Positions 30,877 to 41,504 of a DNA stretch of 44,169 nt are shown piece by piece (positions within the stretch are counted from its first letter, which is position 1; each line of letters opens with the position of its first letter). Under the pieces are notes generated by a model. The model was not told the DNA's origin, ran no database searches, and worked only from the letters and a program-made list of their open reading frames with translations. The position numbers and the translations under genes were made by a program. The stretch comes from an uncultured Bacteroidales bacterium (GTDB lineage: Bacteria; Bacteroidota; Bacteroidia; Bacteroidales; Bacteroidaceae), in NCBI GenBank assembly GCA_902779875.1, contig CACZCX010000010.1, positions 1 to 44,169 on the forward strand, given 5' to 3'.

Positions 30877-31979
30877 CGGCTATGGAGAAAGAGAAGAAAC
30901 AGATCATAAAGGAGCAGGACATCATTGAACTGCTTGCCCGCATATACTCGAGAAAGAGGTTCATCATTTGTTTTACCCTCATCTCTTTCGTGATCGGCAT
31001 AATTCTGGCATTCACATCGGTCAAACAGTATACTGCACAGGTTATGGTATCGCCCGAGAGTGCGGAGTCATCGGGCCTGTCGGGTAACATAAACTCGCTG
31101 GCATCGATGGTGGGTCTTGATTTCAGCACCTCATCGGAGGCTATATACCCGCTGTTGTATCCCGATATCATCAACTCGCTCCCGTTCCTCACGTCACTTA
31201 TGGAGAAGCCTGTGAGCGTGGCTACCAGGGAGGGTGTGATTGACACCACTTACGCCTATTATCAGACCAGACTGCAGCACAAGTACTGGTTCACTACAGT
31301 AATCAAGACTCCCAAGAGGCTTGTCAAGAAGGCCATAAAGGCCATGACCGGCAAGAACAAGATAACCGGTAACCCCGATGTCTATGACCCGTACCGCCTC
31401 TCTGAGGCACAGCTCCAGCAGATTGAGAGCCTGCTCGGCAAGATAAACGTGTTCGTGGACAAGAAGACTGAGGTCATAACCCTCTCGTTCAAGGATCCCG
31501 ATCCCGAGATTGCGGCCCTCATGGTCCAGTACATAGAGCAGGAACTTGAGACCAAGGTGGTGGATTACAGGACCCGAAAGGCCCAGAAGGACTGCGAGTA
31601 CATGGCCAAGCTCTATGAGGAGTCTAAGGCTGAGTATGAGAAGGCGCAGGCCGATTATGCCGATTTCGTGGATCATAACCGCAACATCACGCTTGAACGT
31701 GTCCAGATAGAGCGTCAGCGCCTTGAAGACGAGAAGGACCTCAAGAACACCCTCTACTCACAGTGGGCTCAGCAGTTGCTCCTGTCACAGGCCAAGCTGC
31801 AGCATAACACACCGGTGTTCACCATCATCAAGCCTGCTGCAGTTCCGGCTCTTCCCTCATCAATCAGGCGTCTGTTCCTATTGGCTATATATACCGTACT
31901 TGGATTCCTGATCTCAGCCGGTTGGGTTCTGCTTAAGGAGCCCGTCGCAACTGTGATAAGGAAACTCAAAGCCAATTGA
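30873..31979 (+). CDS. Wzz-type chain-length determinant / polysaccharide co-polymerase
   Basis: Inner-membrane protein that sets polymer length and links polymerase and exporter. The 368-residue protein has helices at about 30-48 and near 333-354, with a large periplasmic part that is coiled-coil-like around 235-290 (EYMAKLYEESKAEYEKAQADYADF). The C-terminal helix is preceded by the proline-rich PAAVPALPSS segment typical of Wzz. No tyrosine-kinase domain is fused. The start overlaps the export gene stop; a second ATG nine bases later is possible. It overlaps the polymerase gene only if that gene uses its TTG. Confidence 0.92.
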   Translation: MTAMEKEKKQIIKEQDIIELLARIYSRKRFIICFTLISFVIGIILAFTSVKQYTAQVMVSPESAESSGLSGNINSLASMVGLDFSTSSEAIYPLLYPDIINSLPFLTSLMEKPVSVATREGVIDTTYAYYQTRLQHKYWFTTVIKTPKRLVKKAIKAMTGKNKITGNPDVYDPYRLSEAQLQQIESLLGKINVFVDKKTEVITLSFKDPDPEIAALMVQYIEQELETKVVDYRTRKAQKDCEYMAKLYEESKAEYEKAQADYADFVDHNRNITLERVQIERQRLEDEKDLKNTLYSQWAQQLLLSQAKLQHNTPVFTIIKPAAVPALPSSIRRLFLLAIYTVLGFLISAGWVLLKEPVATVIRKLKAN

Positions 31980-31984
31980 CGGAT

Positions 31985-33175
31985 ATGATCTACATACTGC
32001 TTTTCCTGTTCCTTCTTGTTCCTGTCATAAGGTACGACCTTCTCGCCAAGAAGGGGGGAGAGGATTTGTGGTATTGGACATCGGTCATACTGCTTGTGCT
32101 CGTAGCGGGCCTGCGGTACAGGGTTGGGGGCGATACCCTTGTCTACATGGCGGAGTACAACATGTACCCCAAAATCGATGAACTTGCCTATTTTGATTTT
32201 GAGACTGCCCGATACAATCCGTTGTGGTATATCATTGCCTCTGTGGCGCGTTCCATCGATGACAGCTTTACCTGCTTCCAGATATTCCACGCACTGATAG
32301 TTAACATCTCATTCTTTCATTTCTTCAGGAAATACTGCCCCAGGTACTACTTCTCGGCCATACTGGTATGGTTTGTGGGTTACTGGTGCTATTTCAGCTT
32401 TGAGGTGCTCAGGGAGGTGCTCTGCATAAGCCTGCTGCTCTGGTGCATAGACTTCCTGCTTGAAAAGAAATACTTGCGATACTACCTTATGTGCACAGTG
32501 GCGCTGTTCATACACTACTCGGCGGTGATCATGCTCTTTTTCCCACTGCTTCCGTTGGTGTTCAGGCGTCCCAACTGGAAATTCCAGGTGCTGATACTGG
32601 GTGCTGTGGTCCTCTTTACGATGGTTGTGAACATACCCTCGCTGATAGTGGGCCTGCTCTCGCTCGATGATCAGCTGGAGACGGTCATCGAGAACTATTT
32701 TGAGAACGACATGAAGAACATTGTGGGCAAGCTGTTCGAGATATTCAGGTACCTGCCTGTCTTGGGAACAGTTTGGCTCAGGGAACGCAACCAGCTTGAG
32801 GACGAGTACGATTTCATGCCTATAGTGTCACTCATGGTGGTATTCTACGGCCTGTCGTCATATCTTGGCGTAGCAGGACGTTTCCTCAATTACATGGCTC
32901 CGTTCTTTGTGGTCATGTTCGTGAATACCGTATATGACATACTCTCGGAGGTGAACTGGAGGGAGAGGCATGTCACCTCCATAATTGCGCTTTGTGCCGT
33001 TGTGATACTGAGTTTCAACTATCTCAGGTACTATCTCAAGGACACCTCCGATGTATATCCGGGAACCCATGCCTACTGCATATTCGTTCCCTATCATTCA
33101 GTGTTTAATCCTCAGGTTGACAATACCAGGGAGAGCTACGTGGAGAATCTGCGTGACTTTGCCATCATATTCTGA
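31985..33175 (+). CDS. EpsG-family polysaccharide polymerase (Wzy-like)
   Basis: Multi-pass inner-membrane protein of about 396 residues with ten or more hydrophobic helices, of the EpsG/Wzy type that joins lipid-linked repeat units. Seen: the GLRYRVGGDTLVYMAEYN segment after the first helices and a periplasmic loop with YNPLWYIIASVAR, characteristic of EpsG. ATG 31985 was chosen; a TTG at 31976 overlaps the Wzz stop. The next gene starts two bases after its stop. It is the only polymerase candidate in the operon. Confidence 0.88.
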   Translation: MIYILLFLFLLVPVIRYDLLAKKGGEDLWYWTSVILLVLVAGLRYRVGGDTLVYMAEYNMYPKIDELAYFDFETARYNPLWYIIASVARSIDDSFTCFQIFHALIVNISFFHFFRKYCPRYYFSAILVWFVGYWCYFSFEVLREVLCISLLLWCIDFLLEKKYLRYYLMCTVALFIHYSAVIMLFFPLLPLVFRRPNWKFQVLILGAVVLFTMVVNIPSLIVGLLSLDDQLETVIENYFENDMKNIVGKLFEIFRYLPVLGTVWLRERNQLEDEYDFMPIVSLMVVFYGLSSYLGVAGRFLNYMAPFFVVMFVNTVYDILSEVNWRERHVTSIIALCAVVILSFNYLRYYLKDTSDVYPGTHAYCIFVPYHSVFNPQVDNTRESYVENLRDFAIIF

Positions 33176-33177
33176 TC

Positions 33178-34128
33178 ATGACAGCAGTAATACTCATAAA
33201 CTGGAACGGTGCCGCCGATACGATTGACTGCCTTGAGTCACTCAACCGTGCTGAAGGCGAGTTCTTTGTGGTGGTTGCCGATAACGGTTCGACCGATGAC
33301 AGCCTGGAGCGTATCCGCGAGTATGCATCGGGCCTCTCGATAAAGGTTCATGTCATAGACCTGGAGAGGAACTGGGGGTTTGCAGCCGGAAACAACAGGG
33401 CCGTGAGCTATGCATCGGCTTTCAATCCCGACTCTTACATGCTGCTCAACAATGACACTGTGGTGGAGCCCGATTTCCTTAAGCGCATACAGAGCTACCG
33501 CAGGGAGCATCCGGGAACCAGGATTCTGGGACCGGTTATCTGCTACTGGTATGACCGTGACAAAATATGGTCTTGCGGCGGACAGCTTGTGTTCGGCTCG
33601 CGTAAGGCTTTCTTCAGGGACCGGAGCCGCAGGGAACTCAACCTCACAAGGCCGGTAAGTGTCTCTTTCATGTCGGGTTGTGCCCTGTTTGCCGATGCGT
33701 CGCTCCTGGATTCTCACGGCAAGCTGCTCACTGAGAGGTTCTTCTTTGGCGAGGAGGATTATGAGTTCGCCCACAGGATGAAGGTGCAGGGTGAGGAGAT
33801 GGTCATACTGCCGGACAGCGTGATATACCATAAGGTCGGCTCATCGGCCAAAAAGATGTCGGCTCGTGCCAAGCTGGGACGTGACTATGTCTACTACCTG
33901 AGCCGTTTCATCGTGGTCAGGTCCTATTACAACCGTCTGAGTTCGGCTCTGGTACGTCTGCTGAGCCGCCGCCGCTGCCGCCGCTATTTCATGGAGGACG
34001 GTCTGGACGGCAAGAGCGCGGCACGTCTGGTGCGCAGACTCATGTATGACGCACGTCACAAGGACGGTGTTGACTATGATTATTTCAGGGAGCTGGTAAT
34101 TGAAGGAACATTCTTTGATCGATTCTGA
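33178..34128 (+). CDS. Glycosyltransferase family 2 (WbbL-like)
   Basis: Cytoplasmic, membrane-associated GT-A glycosyltransferase of 316 residues. Seen: ILINWNGAADTIDCLESL at the start, VVADNGSTDDS, NWGFAAGNN, LLNNDTVVEPDF (metal-binding DxD-like region) and FFFGEEDYEFAHRM (catalytic ED region), all typical of GT2 rhamnosyltransferase-like enzymes. Sugar donor and acceptor are unknown. It lies between the polymerase and the flippase and should add one residue of the repeat unit. Confidence 0.92.
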   Translation: MTAVILINWNGAADTIDCLESLNRAEGEFFVVVADNGSTDDSLERIREYASGLSIKVHVIDLERNWGFAAGNNRAVSYASAFNPDSYMLLNNDTVVEPDFLKRIQSYRREHPGTRILGPVICYWYDRDKIWSCGGQLVFGSRKAFFRDRSRRELNLTRPVSVSFMSGCALFADASLLDSHGKLLTERFFFGEEDYEFAHRMKVQGEEMVILPDSVIYHKVGSSAKKMSARAKLGRDYVYYLSRFIVVRSYYNRLSSALVRLLSRRRCRRYFMEDGLDGKSAARLVRRLMYDARHKDGVDYDYFRELVIEGTFFDRF

Positions 34129-34133
34129 TAGCT

Positions 34134-35342
34134 ATGTCTAAGGGTAGGAAACAGGTCCTGATGCTTTATGTGGCGACATTCCTTGGCGCCATACTGAACT
34201 TTGTGGCATCCAAGATAAATACCGATTTCCTGTCGCCCGATGAATACGGTGACGTGAAATACGTCCTGAACATAATACAGCTGGTATCGTGGGTGGTGCT
34301 GTTCGGCTGGTTCCTCTCCGGAAGCCGCCTCCTGGCCCTGTCCGATGACCGTGAAAGCAGCGCAAGGATAAGGGGAGCGCTTGTGTCATTCCTGGGTCTG
34401 GCCATGCTGCTGCTCATGACGGCCACGCTCATAGCCGGCCTGCTCCATGCCGGTAACCCGCAGCTCAGGATGCTGTTCTTCTGTTCGCTTCCGGTCTGCT
34501 TCTATCCGCTGCTGACCAACTACATGAATACCACCGCGCAGGGTGACAACCACATCGGACGTCTCTCTCTGGCCCGCGTACTGCCGGTCATGTGCTATAT
34601 ACCTGTGGCATATGTGCTGTTCAACCGGTACGGAGCCGACAGCAAGTCCGTTCTCCTTATGCACTGGGGTATCTGCTCGCTGGTCCTGTTCATACTGATT
34701 GCCTCAACCAAGCCGTCATTCGTGAACCTGAGACCGGTGTTCCAGGCTATCCGTAAGGAGAACCGCGAATACGGAATCCACCTCTATTGGGGCTCTCTTG
34801 CCATGGTGGCCACCAACTACCTTGCCGGCGTGACCCTGGGTCTTTTCAATGATGACAACTCCGAGGTGGGATTCTACACCCTGGCTCTGTCATTCGCCCA
34901 GCCACTGTCATATCTGCCCGGTATTGTGGGCACAGCCTATTTCAAACGATTCGTACACGAGGATCATATTCCCGGTAAGGTATTCCTCGTAACCGTAATC
35001 CTCACGATAATCTCATGCGTGGGCTTTGTCCTGCTGGTTCACCCCGTGATAAGTCTCTACAACGAGTCATACGGGATAGTGGCCACATATGCCTCATGGC
35101 TTGCCATAGGATTCAGCATACACGGAGTGGGTGACATGATAAACCGCTACCTTGGCTCTCACGGTCAGGGGGTAAGCATAAGGAACAGCAGTTTTGCCTG
35201 CGGAGCGGTCAAGATACTGGGTTCGCTCCTCCTCGTATGGCTCTGGAACATAAACGGCGCAATCATTACAGTAATCCTCAGCTCCCTTGTCTATACCGTA
35301 TCACTATTTTGGGAATACCGGCTCTTTGTAAGCCGAAAATAA
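34134..35342 (+). CDS. Wzx-type polysaccharide flippase
   Basis: Inner-membrane oligosaccharide flippase of the polysaccharide-transport branch of the MOP superfamily, 402 residues with about twelve hydrophobic helices. The N-terminal region (ATFLGAILNFVASKINTDFLSPDEYGDVKYV) resembles Wzx/RfbX proteins. It would move lipid-linked repeat units to the periplasmic face for the polymerase. It begins five bases after the GT2 gene. A promoter-like box overlaps the end of the gene. Confidence 0.9.
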   Translation: MSKGRKQVLMLYVATFLGAILNFVASKINTDFLSPDEYGDVKYVLNIIQLVSWVVLFGWFLSGSRLLALSDDRESSARIRGALVSFLGLAMLLLMTATLIAGLLHAGNPQLRMLFFCSLPVCFYPLLTNYMNTTAQGDNHIGRLSLARVLPVMCYIPVAYVLFNRYGADSKSVLLMHWGICSLVLFILIASTKPSFVNLRPVFQAIRKENREYGIHLYWGSLAMVATNYLAGVTLGLFNDDNSEVGFYTLALSFAQPLSYLPGIVGTAYFKRFVHEDHIPGKVFLVTVILTIISCVGFVLLVHPVISLYNESYGIVATYASWLAIGFSIHGVGDMINRYLGSHGQGVSIRNSSFACGAVKILGSLLLVWLWNINGAIITVILSSLVYTVSLFWEYRLFVSRK

Positions 35343-35343
35343 G

Positions 35344-35351
35344 TAACTTTG
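35344..35351 (+). promoter_or_regulatory. Possible internal -7 box (TAACTTTG)
   Basis: TAACTTTG lies two bases after the flippase stop and overlaps the TTG at 35349, which argues for ATG 35376 as the next gene start. A TTTG at 35325 is only 15 bases upstream, so spacing is poor. Confidence 0.4.
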
Positions 35352-35375
35352 TTGTTGAGCAAACAACGGTATGGA

Positions 35376-36428
35376 ATGAGTCAACGTCTTTTCTTTATAG
35401 GTGCCCTGGATTATCCCAACATCCCCCAGGCCGGCGACGCTGTGAAGAACCGTTTCCTGTTGGATTATTTCGGCAGGGAGTTGCATGACGTCTCGTATGT
35501 TGACACCCAGAACTGGAAAAGGAACCCTCTGATACTCGTAAGGGTAATGCTCAAACTGCTGTTCCGCAGGTTTGACAACATAGTCATATCCACCTCCACG
35601 ACCAGCGCCTACCGTCTTATAAGACTCATCACGTCACTTCATCTCAAAAGCCGCATATACTATTTCATGATTGCAGGCTACGCTCCCGTCAGGATCAAGG
35701 CGGGTGACTACAAGGCTGAGCCATACCGCAGGCTGGAGCGTATAGTAGTCGAGGCTGATAAGGTGAGCGAACTCTTTCATGAGCTCGGTATAGACAATAC
35801 CCTGCGGCTCTATAATTTCAAACCGGTCCGTTTTGTACCCGATATAACCAAACCCCATAAGGGTAAGGTGAGGTTCGTATTCCTGTCCAGACTCACCCGT
35901 CTCAAGGGCATATTCCATATACTGGAGTCAGTCAGAGCACTTAACCGCGAAGGGCTGGGGGAGTCATTTGAGGTTGATTTCTACGGCAGGACCGATGCCG
36001 ATATAAGGGAGGAATTCCTCAATGAGGTGGATTCCCTTGAGAACGTAAGCTACAACGGATTCCTTCAGCTTGACGGAGCCGACGGCTATAAGGCGCTCTC
36101 GGAGTATGATGCCATGCTGTTCCCCACCATGCACGTGACCGAGGGGTTTCCCGGCGTGATTGCCGATGCAGCCATATCGGGCCTGCCCGTGATTGCATCG
36201 GACTGGCAATATGCCCAGGAGATTATTGGCCACGGACGTTGCGGTCTGCTATTCCCGGTAGGTGACAACCAGGCTCTTACGGATAATATGAGAGCCGTCA
36301 TAAAGGATCGCGGCATACTGGAGCCCATGCGTCGTAACGCGCTGGAACGCAGTGAGATGTATAATGTTGACAAGGTCCTGACAAGAGAGCTCATAGAGCG
36401 GCTCGGGATGGATAAACCTGTTTACTGA
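35376..36428 (+). CDS. Glycosyltransferase, GT4-like
   Basis: GT-B glycosyltransferase of about 350 residues. ATG 35376 (MSQRLFFIGALDYPNIPQAGDA) is chosen over an upstream TTG that falls in a promoter-like box. Seen: an N-terminal Rossmann part, VFLSRLTRLKGIFHILESV at the start of the donor domain, and FPTMHVTEGFPGVIADAAISGLPVIASDW, the E-x7-E-like donor-binding region typical of GT4. Substrate unknown. It is followed after five bases by the TupA-like gene. Confidence 0.9.
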   Translation: MSQRLFFIGALDYPNIPQAGDAVKNRFLLDYFGRELHDVSYVDTQNWKRNPLILVRVMLKLLFRRFDNIVISTSTTSAYRLIRLITSLHLKSRIYYFMIAGYAPVRIKAGDYKAEPYRRLERIVVEADKVSELFHELGIDNTLRLYNFKPVRFVPDITKPHKGKVRFVFLSRLTRLKGIFHILESVRALNREGLGESFEVDFYGRTDADIREEFLNEVDSLENVSYNGFLQLDGADGYKALSEYDAMLFPTMHVTEGFPGVIADAAISGLPVIASDWQYAQEIIGHGRCGLLFPVGDNQALTDNMRAVIKDRGILEPMRRNALERSEMYNVDKVLTRELIERLGMDKPVY

Positions 36429-36433
36429 ATGAT

Positions 36434-37324
36434 ATGTTCTTAAAGAGTATAATCAAATCCATAGCCTCATGCGTGGGCCGTCGTAACCCGGAGCTTATAG
36501 TCAGGATCCGGTACAGGATGCGTTTCCATAAACGTCTCAACCTGGACAACCCCAGGACCCTGAATGAGAAGATCCAGTATCTCTCACTCCGTACCGATAC
36601 CACCGAATGGTCGCGTCTGACCGATAAATACTCGGTGCGTGATTACGTTAAGGAGTGTGGGCTGGCCGATACGCTGAACACCCTTTACGGAGTGTGGGAC
36701 CACGCCGGTGACATGGATTTCAGCGCACTCCCTGACAGTTTCATACTCAAGACGACCGGCGGTTCCGGTGACAGCATCATAGTTAAGGACAAGGGACAGA
36801 TGGATGAAGACTCTGTAAGGAGGTATCTGGACAGGATGCTCGGTACCGTTTACGGACTGTCCGAGGGTAATCCGCACTATTCGCGTATAGTGCCCCGTGT
36901 CATTGCCGAGCAGCTCCTTGTGAATGATGAGGTATCGGCCCGTTATTCAAACTCGCTCATAGACTACAAGATATGGTGCTTTAACGGCAAGGCCGCCTAT
37001 ATCTGGGCATGCACCGACAGGACCAGCCACGGAACCAAGGTCATGACCTATGATACCGACTGGACGGCACATCCCGAATACTCCGTATTTAACAGTCACT
37101 ACTCAAGGGGCAATGTCATTCCCAAACCGGAGAATCTGGACCGTATGCTCGCGGTAGCCGAGAAACTGGCCGCTCCGTTCCCTGTAGTGAGGGTGGACCT
37201 CTACAATATAGCCGGCCGTATCTACTTTGGCGAGATGACATTCACCTCACTTGGCGGACTGATGGATTTCTATACCCCTGAATTCCTGGAGAAGACGGGC
37301 GATATGATCCGTCTGCCGAAGTGA
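36434..37324 (+). CDS. TupA-like ATP-grasp protein
   Basis: A 296-residue protein of the TupA-like ATP-grasp family, named from a teichuronopeptide synthesis protein. Seen: RTLNEKIQYLSLRTDTTEW near the start, SFILKTTGGSGDSIIVKDK (ATP-grasp lysine and glycine loop), IAEQLL, DYKIWCFNGKAAYI, and VRVDLYNIAGRIYFGEMTFTSLGG (metal-binding region). The family probably joins an amino acid or similar group to a polysaccharide by an ATP-dependent ligation; the substrate here is unknown. Its place inside the exopolysaccharide operon suggests the polymer carries a non-sugar substituent. Confidence 0.87.
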   Translation: MFLKSIIKSIASCVGRRNPELIVRIRYRMRFHKRLNLDNPRTLNEKIQYLSLRTDTTEWSRLTDKYSVRDYVKECGLADTLNTLYGVWDHAGDMDFSALPDSFILKTTGGSGDSIIVKDKGQMDEDSVRRYLDRMLGTVYGLSEGNPHYSRIVPRVIAEQLLVNDEVSARYSNSLIDYKIWCFNGKAAYIWACTDRTSHGTKVMTYDTDWTAHPEYSVFNSHYSRGNVIPKPENLDRMLAVAEKLAAPFPVVRVDLYNIAGRIYFGEMTFTSLGGLMDFYTPEFLEKTGDMIRLPK

Positions 37325-37398
37325 CGCCTGTTGAAAAATTAAACCCGCTTCGGGCATAATATATTGCCTTTTGGTCAGTTCTTTTTAAAAAAGGAACA

Positions 37399-37406
37399 TA
37401 TCTTTG
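37399..37406 (+). promoter_or_regulatory. Possible -7 box (TATCTTTG) before the last glycosyltransferase
   Basis: TATCTTTG lies 8 bases before the ATG at 37414, with an 89-base gap after the previous gene. The short leader and lack of a well-spaced -33 element leave it uncertain. Confidence 0.45.
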
Positions 37407-37413
37407 TGGCGCG

Positions 37414-38205
37414 ATGACAGACGGGTTAGTTTCCATCATAACGACTCTATACAACTCGGGCGACTTTATCGAAAGAACGATTAAGTCAGTCCTGGCGCAG
37501 ACCTACACCAACTGGGAGATGGTCATTACCGATGACTGCTCCGTTGATGACGGTCCATCGGTCGTGGAGTCCTATGCCGCGGCGGATCCCAGGATACGTC
37601 TGGTCCGTCTGAGCAGTAACGGAGGCCCCGGCGTGGCACGTAACAACTCCATAATGGAGGCCAAGGGCCAGTATATAGCTTTTCTTGACAGTGATGACAC
37701 CTGGATGCCCGATAAGCTGGAGCGCGAGCTGGAGCTTATGAAAAGCACCGGATGCGGTGTGGTCTATTCCAGCTATCTCACATGTGACGAGAATGACCGT
37801 ATAACAGGACTGGTTGAATGCAAGAACAGGGTTTGTTACTGGCGTATAGTATGTGACAACGCCATAGGTTTCCTGACTATGATGTATGACCGCAAGGTGA
37901 CGGGGCTGGTACTGCTTCCCGAGATACGCAAACGTCAGGACTGGGGCCTGAATATCCTGTTACTCAGGAAATGCCGTGTGGCTTACGGCGTTAAGAAACC
38001 CCTGGCAAGCTACCGTATACGCAATAACTCGGTATCGAGCGCCAAGTTCCCGCTCATAAAGTTCAATATTGCCATATATCATGACATACTGGGCTATTCG
38101 AGACTTAAGTCAGTGTTAACCTTCATATTCGTTTTTCTGCCCTTCTACCTGGGCAAGAAGAGTATCAACCGGTTCAAGTCATTTTTCCGCAGGAGGTACT
38201 CCTGA
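37414..38205 (+). CDS. Glycosyltransferase family 2
   Basis: GT-A glycosyltransferase of 263 residues. Seen: LVSIITTLYNSGDFIERTIKSVLAQTYTNWEMVITDDCS at the start, GGPGVARNNSIMEAKGQYIAFLDSDDTW with the metal-binding DSDD, and RKRQDWGLNILLLRKC with the ED-like catalytic region. A C-terminal hydrophobic stretch (LTFIFVFLPFYLG) may touch the membrane. It is the last gene of the exopolysaccharide group, after a gap with its own promoter-like box. Confidence 0.92.
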   Translation: MTDGLVSIITTLYNSGDFIERTIKSVLAQTYTNWEMVITDDCSVDDGPSVVESYAAADPRIRLVRLSSNGGPGVARNNSIMEAKGQYIAFLDSDDTWMPDKLERELELMKSTGCGVVYSSYLTCDENDRITGLVECKNRVCYWRIVCDNAIGFLTMMYDRKVTGLVLLPEIRKRQDWGLNILLLRKCRVAYGVKKPLASYRIRNNSVSSAKFPLIKFNIAIYHDILGYSRLKSVLTFIFVFLPFYLGKKSINRFKSFFRRRYS

Positions 38206-38261
38206 GCATTTAACTTCCGGTCTATTTCTATCTATAATTACTGAATCTAATTTCTATTTAA

Positions 38262-39188
<927 letters not shown>

Positions 39189-39189
39189 G

Positions 39190-39435
39190 AAAGTTTCCAT
39201 CTGCACTAAGTAAAATTAAGCCCTGACAGCAAAGCGTTGTCAGGGCTTAATTTTACCCGGCCTGGAAGGCCGGCAGAGTGGAATGGAATGAAATGGAATG
39301 GAACGGGTTTGGGGCGCCGCCGCCCCAAACTAAAAAAAGGTCGTGTACCTGATACGTAGATAAGATCCTGTCCTGGACTTTCAAGGCCGAAGGCCAAGAA
39401 AGTCAAAAAACAACCGAGCCGCGAAGCGGCGAGCC
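39190..39435 (+). repeat. Multi-hairpin dispersed element, copy 2
   Basis: Same five-hairpin order as 23616-23858: H1 39210-39228/39238-39256 (19 bp, perfect), H2 39257-39263/39267-39273, H3 39307-39315/39322-39330, H4 39376-39404, H5 39418-39422/39426-39430. It also lies between convergent genes (esterase and antiporter) and starts two bases after the esterase stop. The loop of H1 (GCAAAGCGT) is identical in both copies while the stem differs. A short direct repeat AACCAGCGA follows at 39435-39455. Confidence 0.88.
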
Positions 39436-39461
39436 AACCAGCGAGCTAACCAGCGAAAAAA

Positions 39462-41504
39462 TTACATCCTGAGCATCTTAAGGAAATCCCGCTCCGTACG
39501 CAGCGTAGCCTCCTCCTTGCCCTTGATATTCTTGCATTCCGGGAATAGCAGCATGGTCGAGAAATCGGTCTCCGGCATATGTATACGCTCGTAAAGATGG
39601 CGGAACGAACGGCCGGCATGGGTTTCGGTATCGCGGGGTCCGACAATCATGAGCAGATGGTCCGTGTGCAGTCCGCTTATAACCCAGTGCATATCGGCGG
39701 TCTCACTGACCTCGTTGTAGGTCACGCGTCCGCTGCTGAAACTCAGTCCGGTACCGCGAACGGCCGATATAGGCTGGTCCTTGCCGTAGAACTCTATGGC
39801 ACAACCGATAGCCATGCTTATGTGATATATGTTGAGCATGCATTTCTCAAATGCCTCATCCTGGATTACAGGACCCGGAACCAGAACCACGATACGCCTT
39901 ATGGTGTTCATGGGGTTGACGAAACGCTGCAGTACCAACTGTCCCTGGAATCCGTCGTTAAGCGGATTGATTATGTTGTCAAGATAGGGCAGGTTGATGC
40001 TTCGGCGCAATGGCAGACCCATGAGCAAGGTGTCGGTGTTGAACTCGTTCGATGCATGCAGTATGCTGTCAATGATGTTGTTTCCAAGACGGTTCTGGCT
40101 CTCGAACGGGACATCGGCCGATGCCGCTATGCGGGTTGCCTCCTCAAGACGTCCCTTGCCGTCCTGCATATACTTGGGGGCGTGCTCTCCGTTGATGGTC
40201 ACGTACAGGCCAACCATGTTGGGGCTGTTCTTCTGATAGAGCGTTATGGCGGTATCCATAAGTGCCTGCAGCGTATTTGATCCTGTAAGCATGACCATGA
40301 GACGTGACTCGGACGCTGCCATATCGGACTTCTCATCCTGATGCAGGGCGGAGGCGGCGCTCTCGGTGACTATGTTACTCAGTATGCAGGAGAACAGTAC
40401 TATCAGGACTGTGGTGCTGAGCGTGGTGTTGTCAATCAGACCGCCTGCAAACGCGCCCATAGCTATGGCCAGGGCACCTGCGGCGTGCGATTCGCTGAGT
40501 CCGAATATGACTTTCCGGTCATCGGCCCCAAACCCGTTCGCCTTCTGCACGGCAAAGGCTGCCAGCCATTTTCCGAATGTACCCACGGTAAACAGCACTG
40601 CGAACGCGGTCAGGAAGAGCCAGTTGCCGGTCATGCCCGTGAGGTCTATCATCAGGCCTGTACCCAGAAGGAACAGCGGCACGAACAGGGTGTTTCCCAC
40701 AAAGTCCAGACGATTCATGAGAGGTGAGGACTTGGGAATGTACCGGTTCAGTACTATACCTGCCAGGAAGGCACCGACTATGGAGTCAAGACCGATGACC
40801 TGTGCCAGTCCGCAGCTCAGCGCCAGCAGTATCATCACGAACAGGAAATGCGAGAAACTGTTGGTGACCCTGTGGAAGAACAGCCTTGCCATAGGGGGGT
40901 ATATGAGGATGACAGCAGCAGCATAGGCCGTTATGCGCAGCGCGAACCAGAGCGCGTTGAATGACTCTCCGCCGCGTGAAGACATCATGACAGCATAGAC
41001 TACCAGCGCCAGAAGAATGGCTGTCAGGGCACCTGCGACCGATATGGTAACGCTCTTGCGTCGGCCAAGTCCGTATCGGCTTATGATAGGATAGGAGATA
41101 AGGGTGTGCGATCCCATGATGCAGGCCATGATGGCCGATGAAGGAACAGAGAGACCAACAATGTAACGTCCTGCCAGATAACACAGTATCCAAGGCATGA
41201 GGAAGGTGAGTACACCGAATATTATACCCCAGACCTTGTTGCGTTTCATCTCCTCCAGGTCAATCTCAAGACCGGCAAAGAACATGATGAACAACAGACC
41301 GATGCGGCTGAAGAACTGTATCTGCGGAGTGATGTGAAGTATGTCCATAAGTCCCGGACCTATCAGGGTGCCGGTTACTATAAGACCTGCTATCTGAGGG
41401 AACCTGAGTCGTTTGCACAGTATGGGGACAAACAGCACCAGCGTCAGGACTACAAAGCATATCCAGATGCTGTCGGTTATAGGGAAGAGTTGTTGATAAC
41501 CCAT
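39462..41504 (-). CDS. CPA2-type cation:proton antiporter with USP-like tail
   Basis: Inner-membrane monovalent cation:H+ antiporter, 680 residues. The N-terminal 380 residues hold about twelve hydrophobic helices of the CPA2 Na+/H+ exchanger domain (FAGLEIDLEEMKRNK, GLSESHAAGALAIAMGAFAGG). The C-terminal 270 or so are soluble and look like one or two universal-stress-protein-like domains (LMVMLTGSNTLQALMDTAI; IRRIVVLVPGP), probably cytoplasmic and regulatory. There is no TrkA-N domain. It is divergent from uvrD with a 73-base gap and convergent with the esterase. Ion specificity unknown. Confidence 0.9.
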   Translation of the reverse strand: MGYQQLFPITDSIWICFVVLTLVLFVPILCKRLRFPQIAGLIVTGTLIGPGLMDILHITPQIQFFSRIGLLFIMFFAGLEIDLEEMKRNKVWGIIFGVLTFLMPWILCYLAGRYIVGLSVPSSAIMACIMGSHTLISYPIISRYGLGRRKSVTISVAGALTAILLALVVYAVMMSSRGGESFNALWFALRITAYAAAVILIYPPMARLFFHRVTNSFSHFLFVMILLALSCGLAQVIGLDSIVGAFLAGIVLNRYIPKSSPLMNRLDFVGNTLFVPLFLLGTGLMIDLTGMTGNWLFLTAFAVLFTVGTFGKWLAAFAVQKANGFGADDRKVIFGLSESHAAGALAIAMGAFAGGLIDNTTLSTTVLIVLFSCILSNIVTESAASALHQDEKSDMAASESRLMVMLTGSNTLQALMDTAITLYQKNSPNMVGLYVTINGEHAPKYMQDGKGRLEEATRIAASADVPFESQNRLGNNIIDSILHASNEFNTDTLLMGLPLRRSINLPYLDNIINPLNDGFQGQLVLQRFVNPMNTIRRIVVLVPGPVIQDEAFEKCMLNIYHISMAIGCAIEFYGKDQPISAVRGTGLSFSSGRVTYNEVSETADMHWVISGLHTDHLLMIVGPRDTETHAGRSFRHLYERIHMPETDFSTMLLFPECKNIKGKEEATLRTERDFLKMLRM

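Noticed and set aside
27700-38205. The exopolysaccharide operon as a recent horizontally acquired island.
   Set aside because: No insertion sequences, tRNA or direct repeats flank it, and base and codon use look like the neighbours. Such loci are often mobile, but nothing here shows it.
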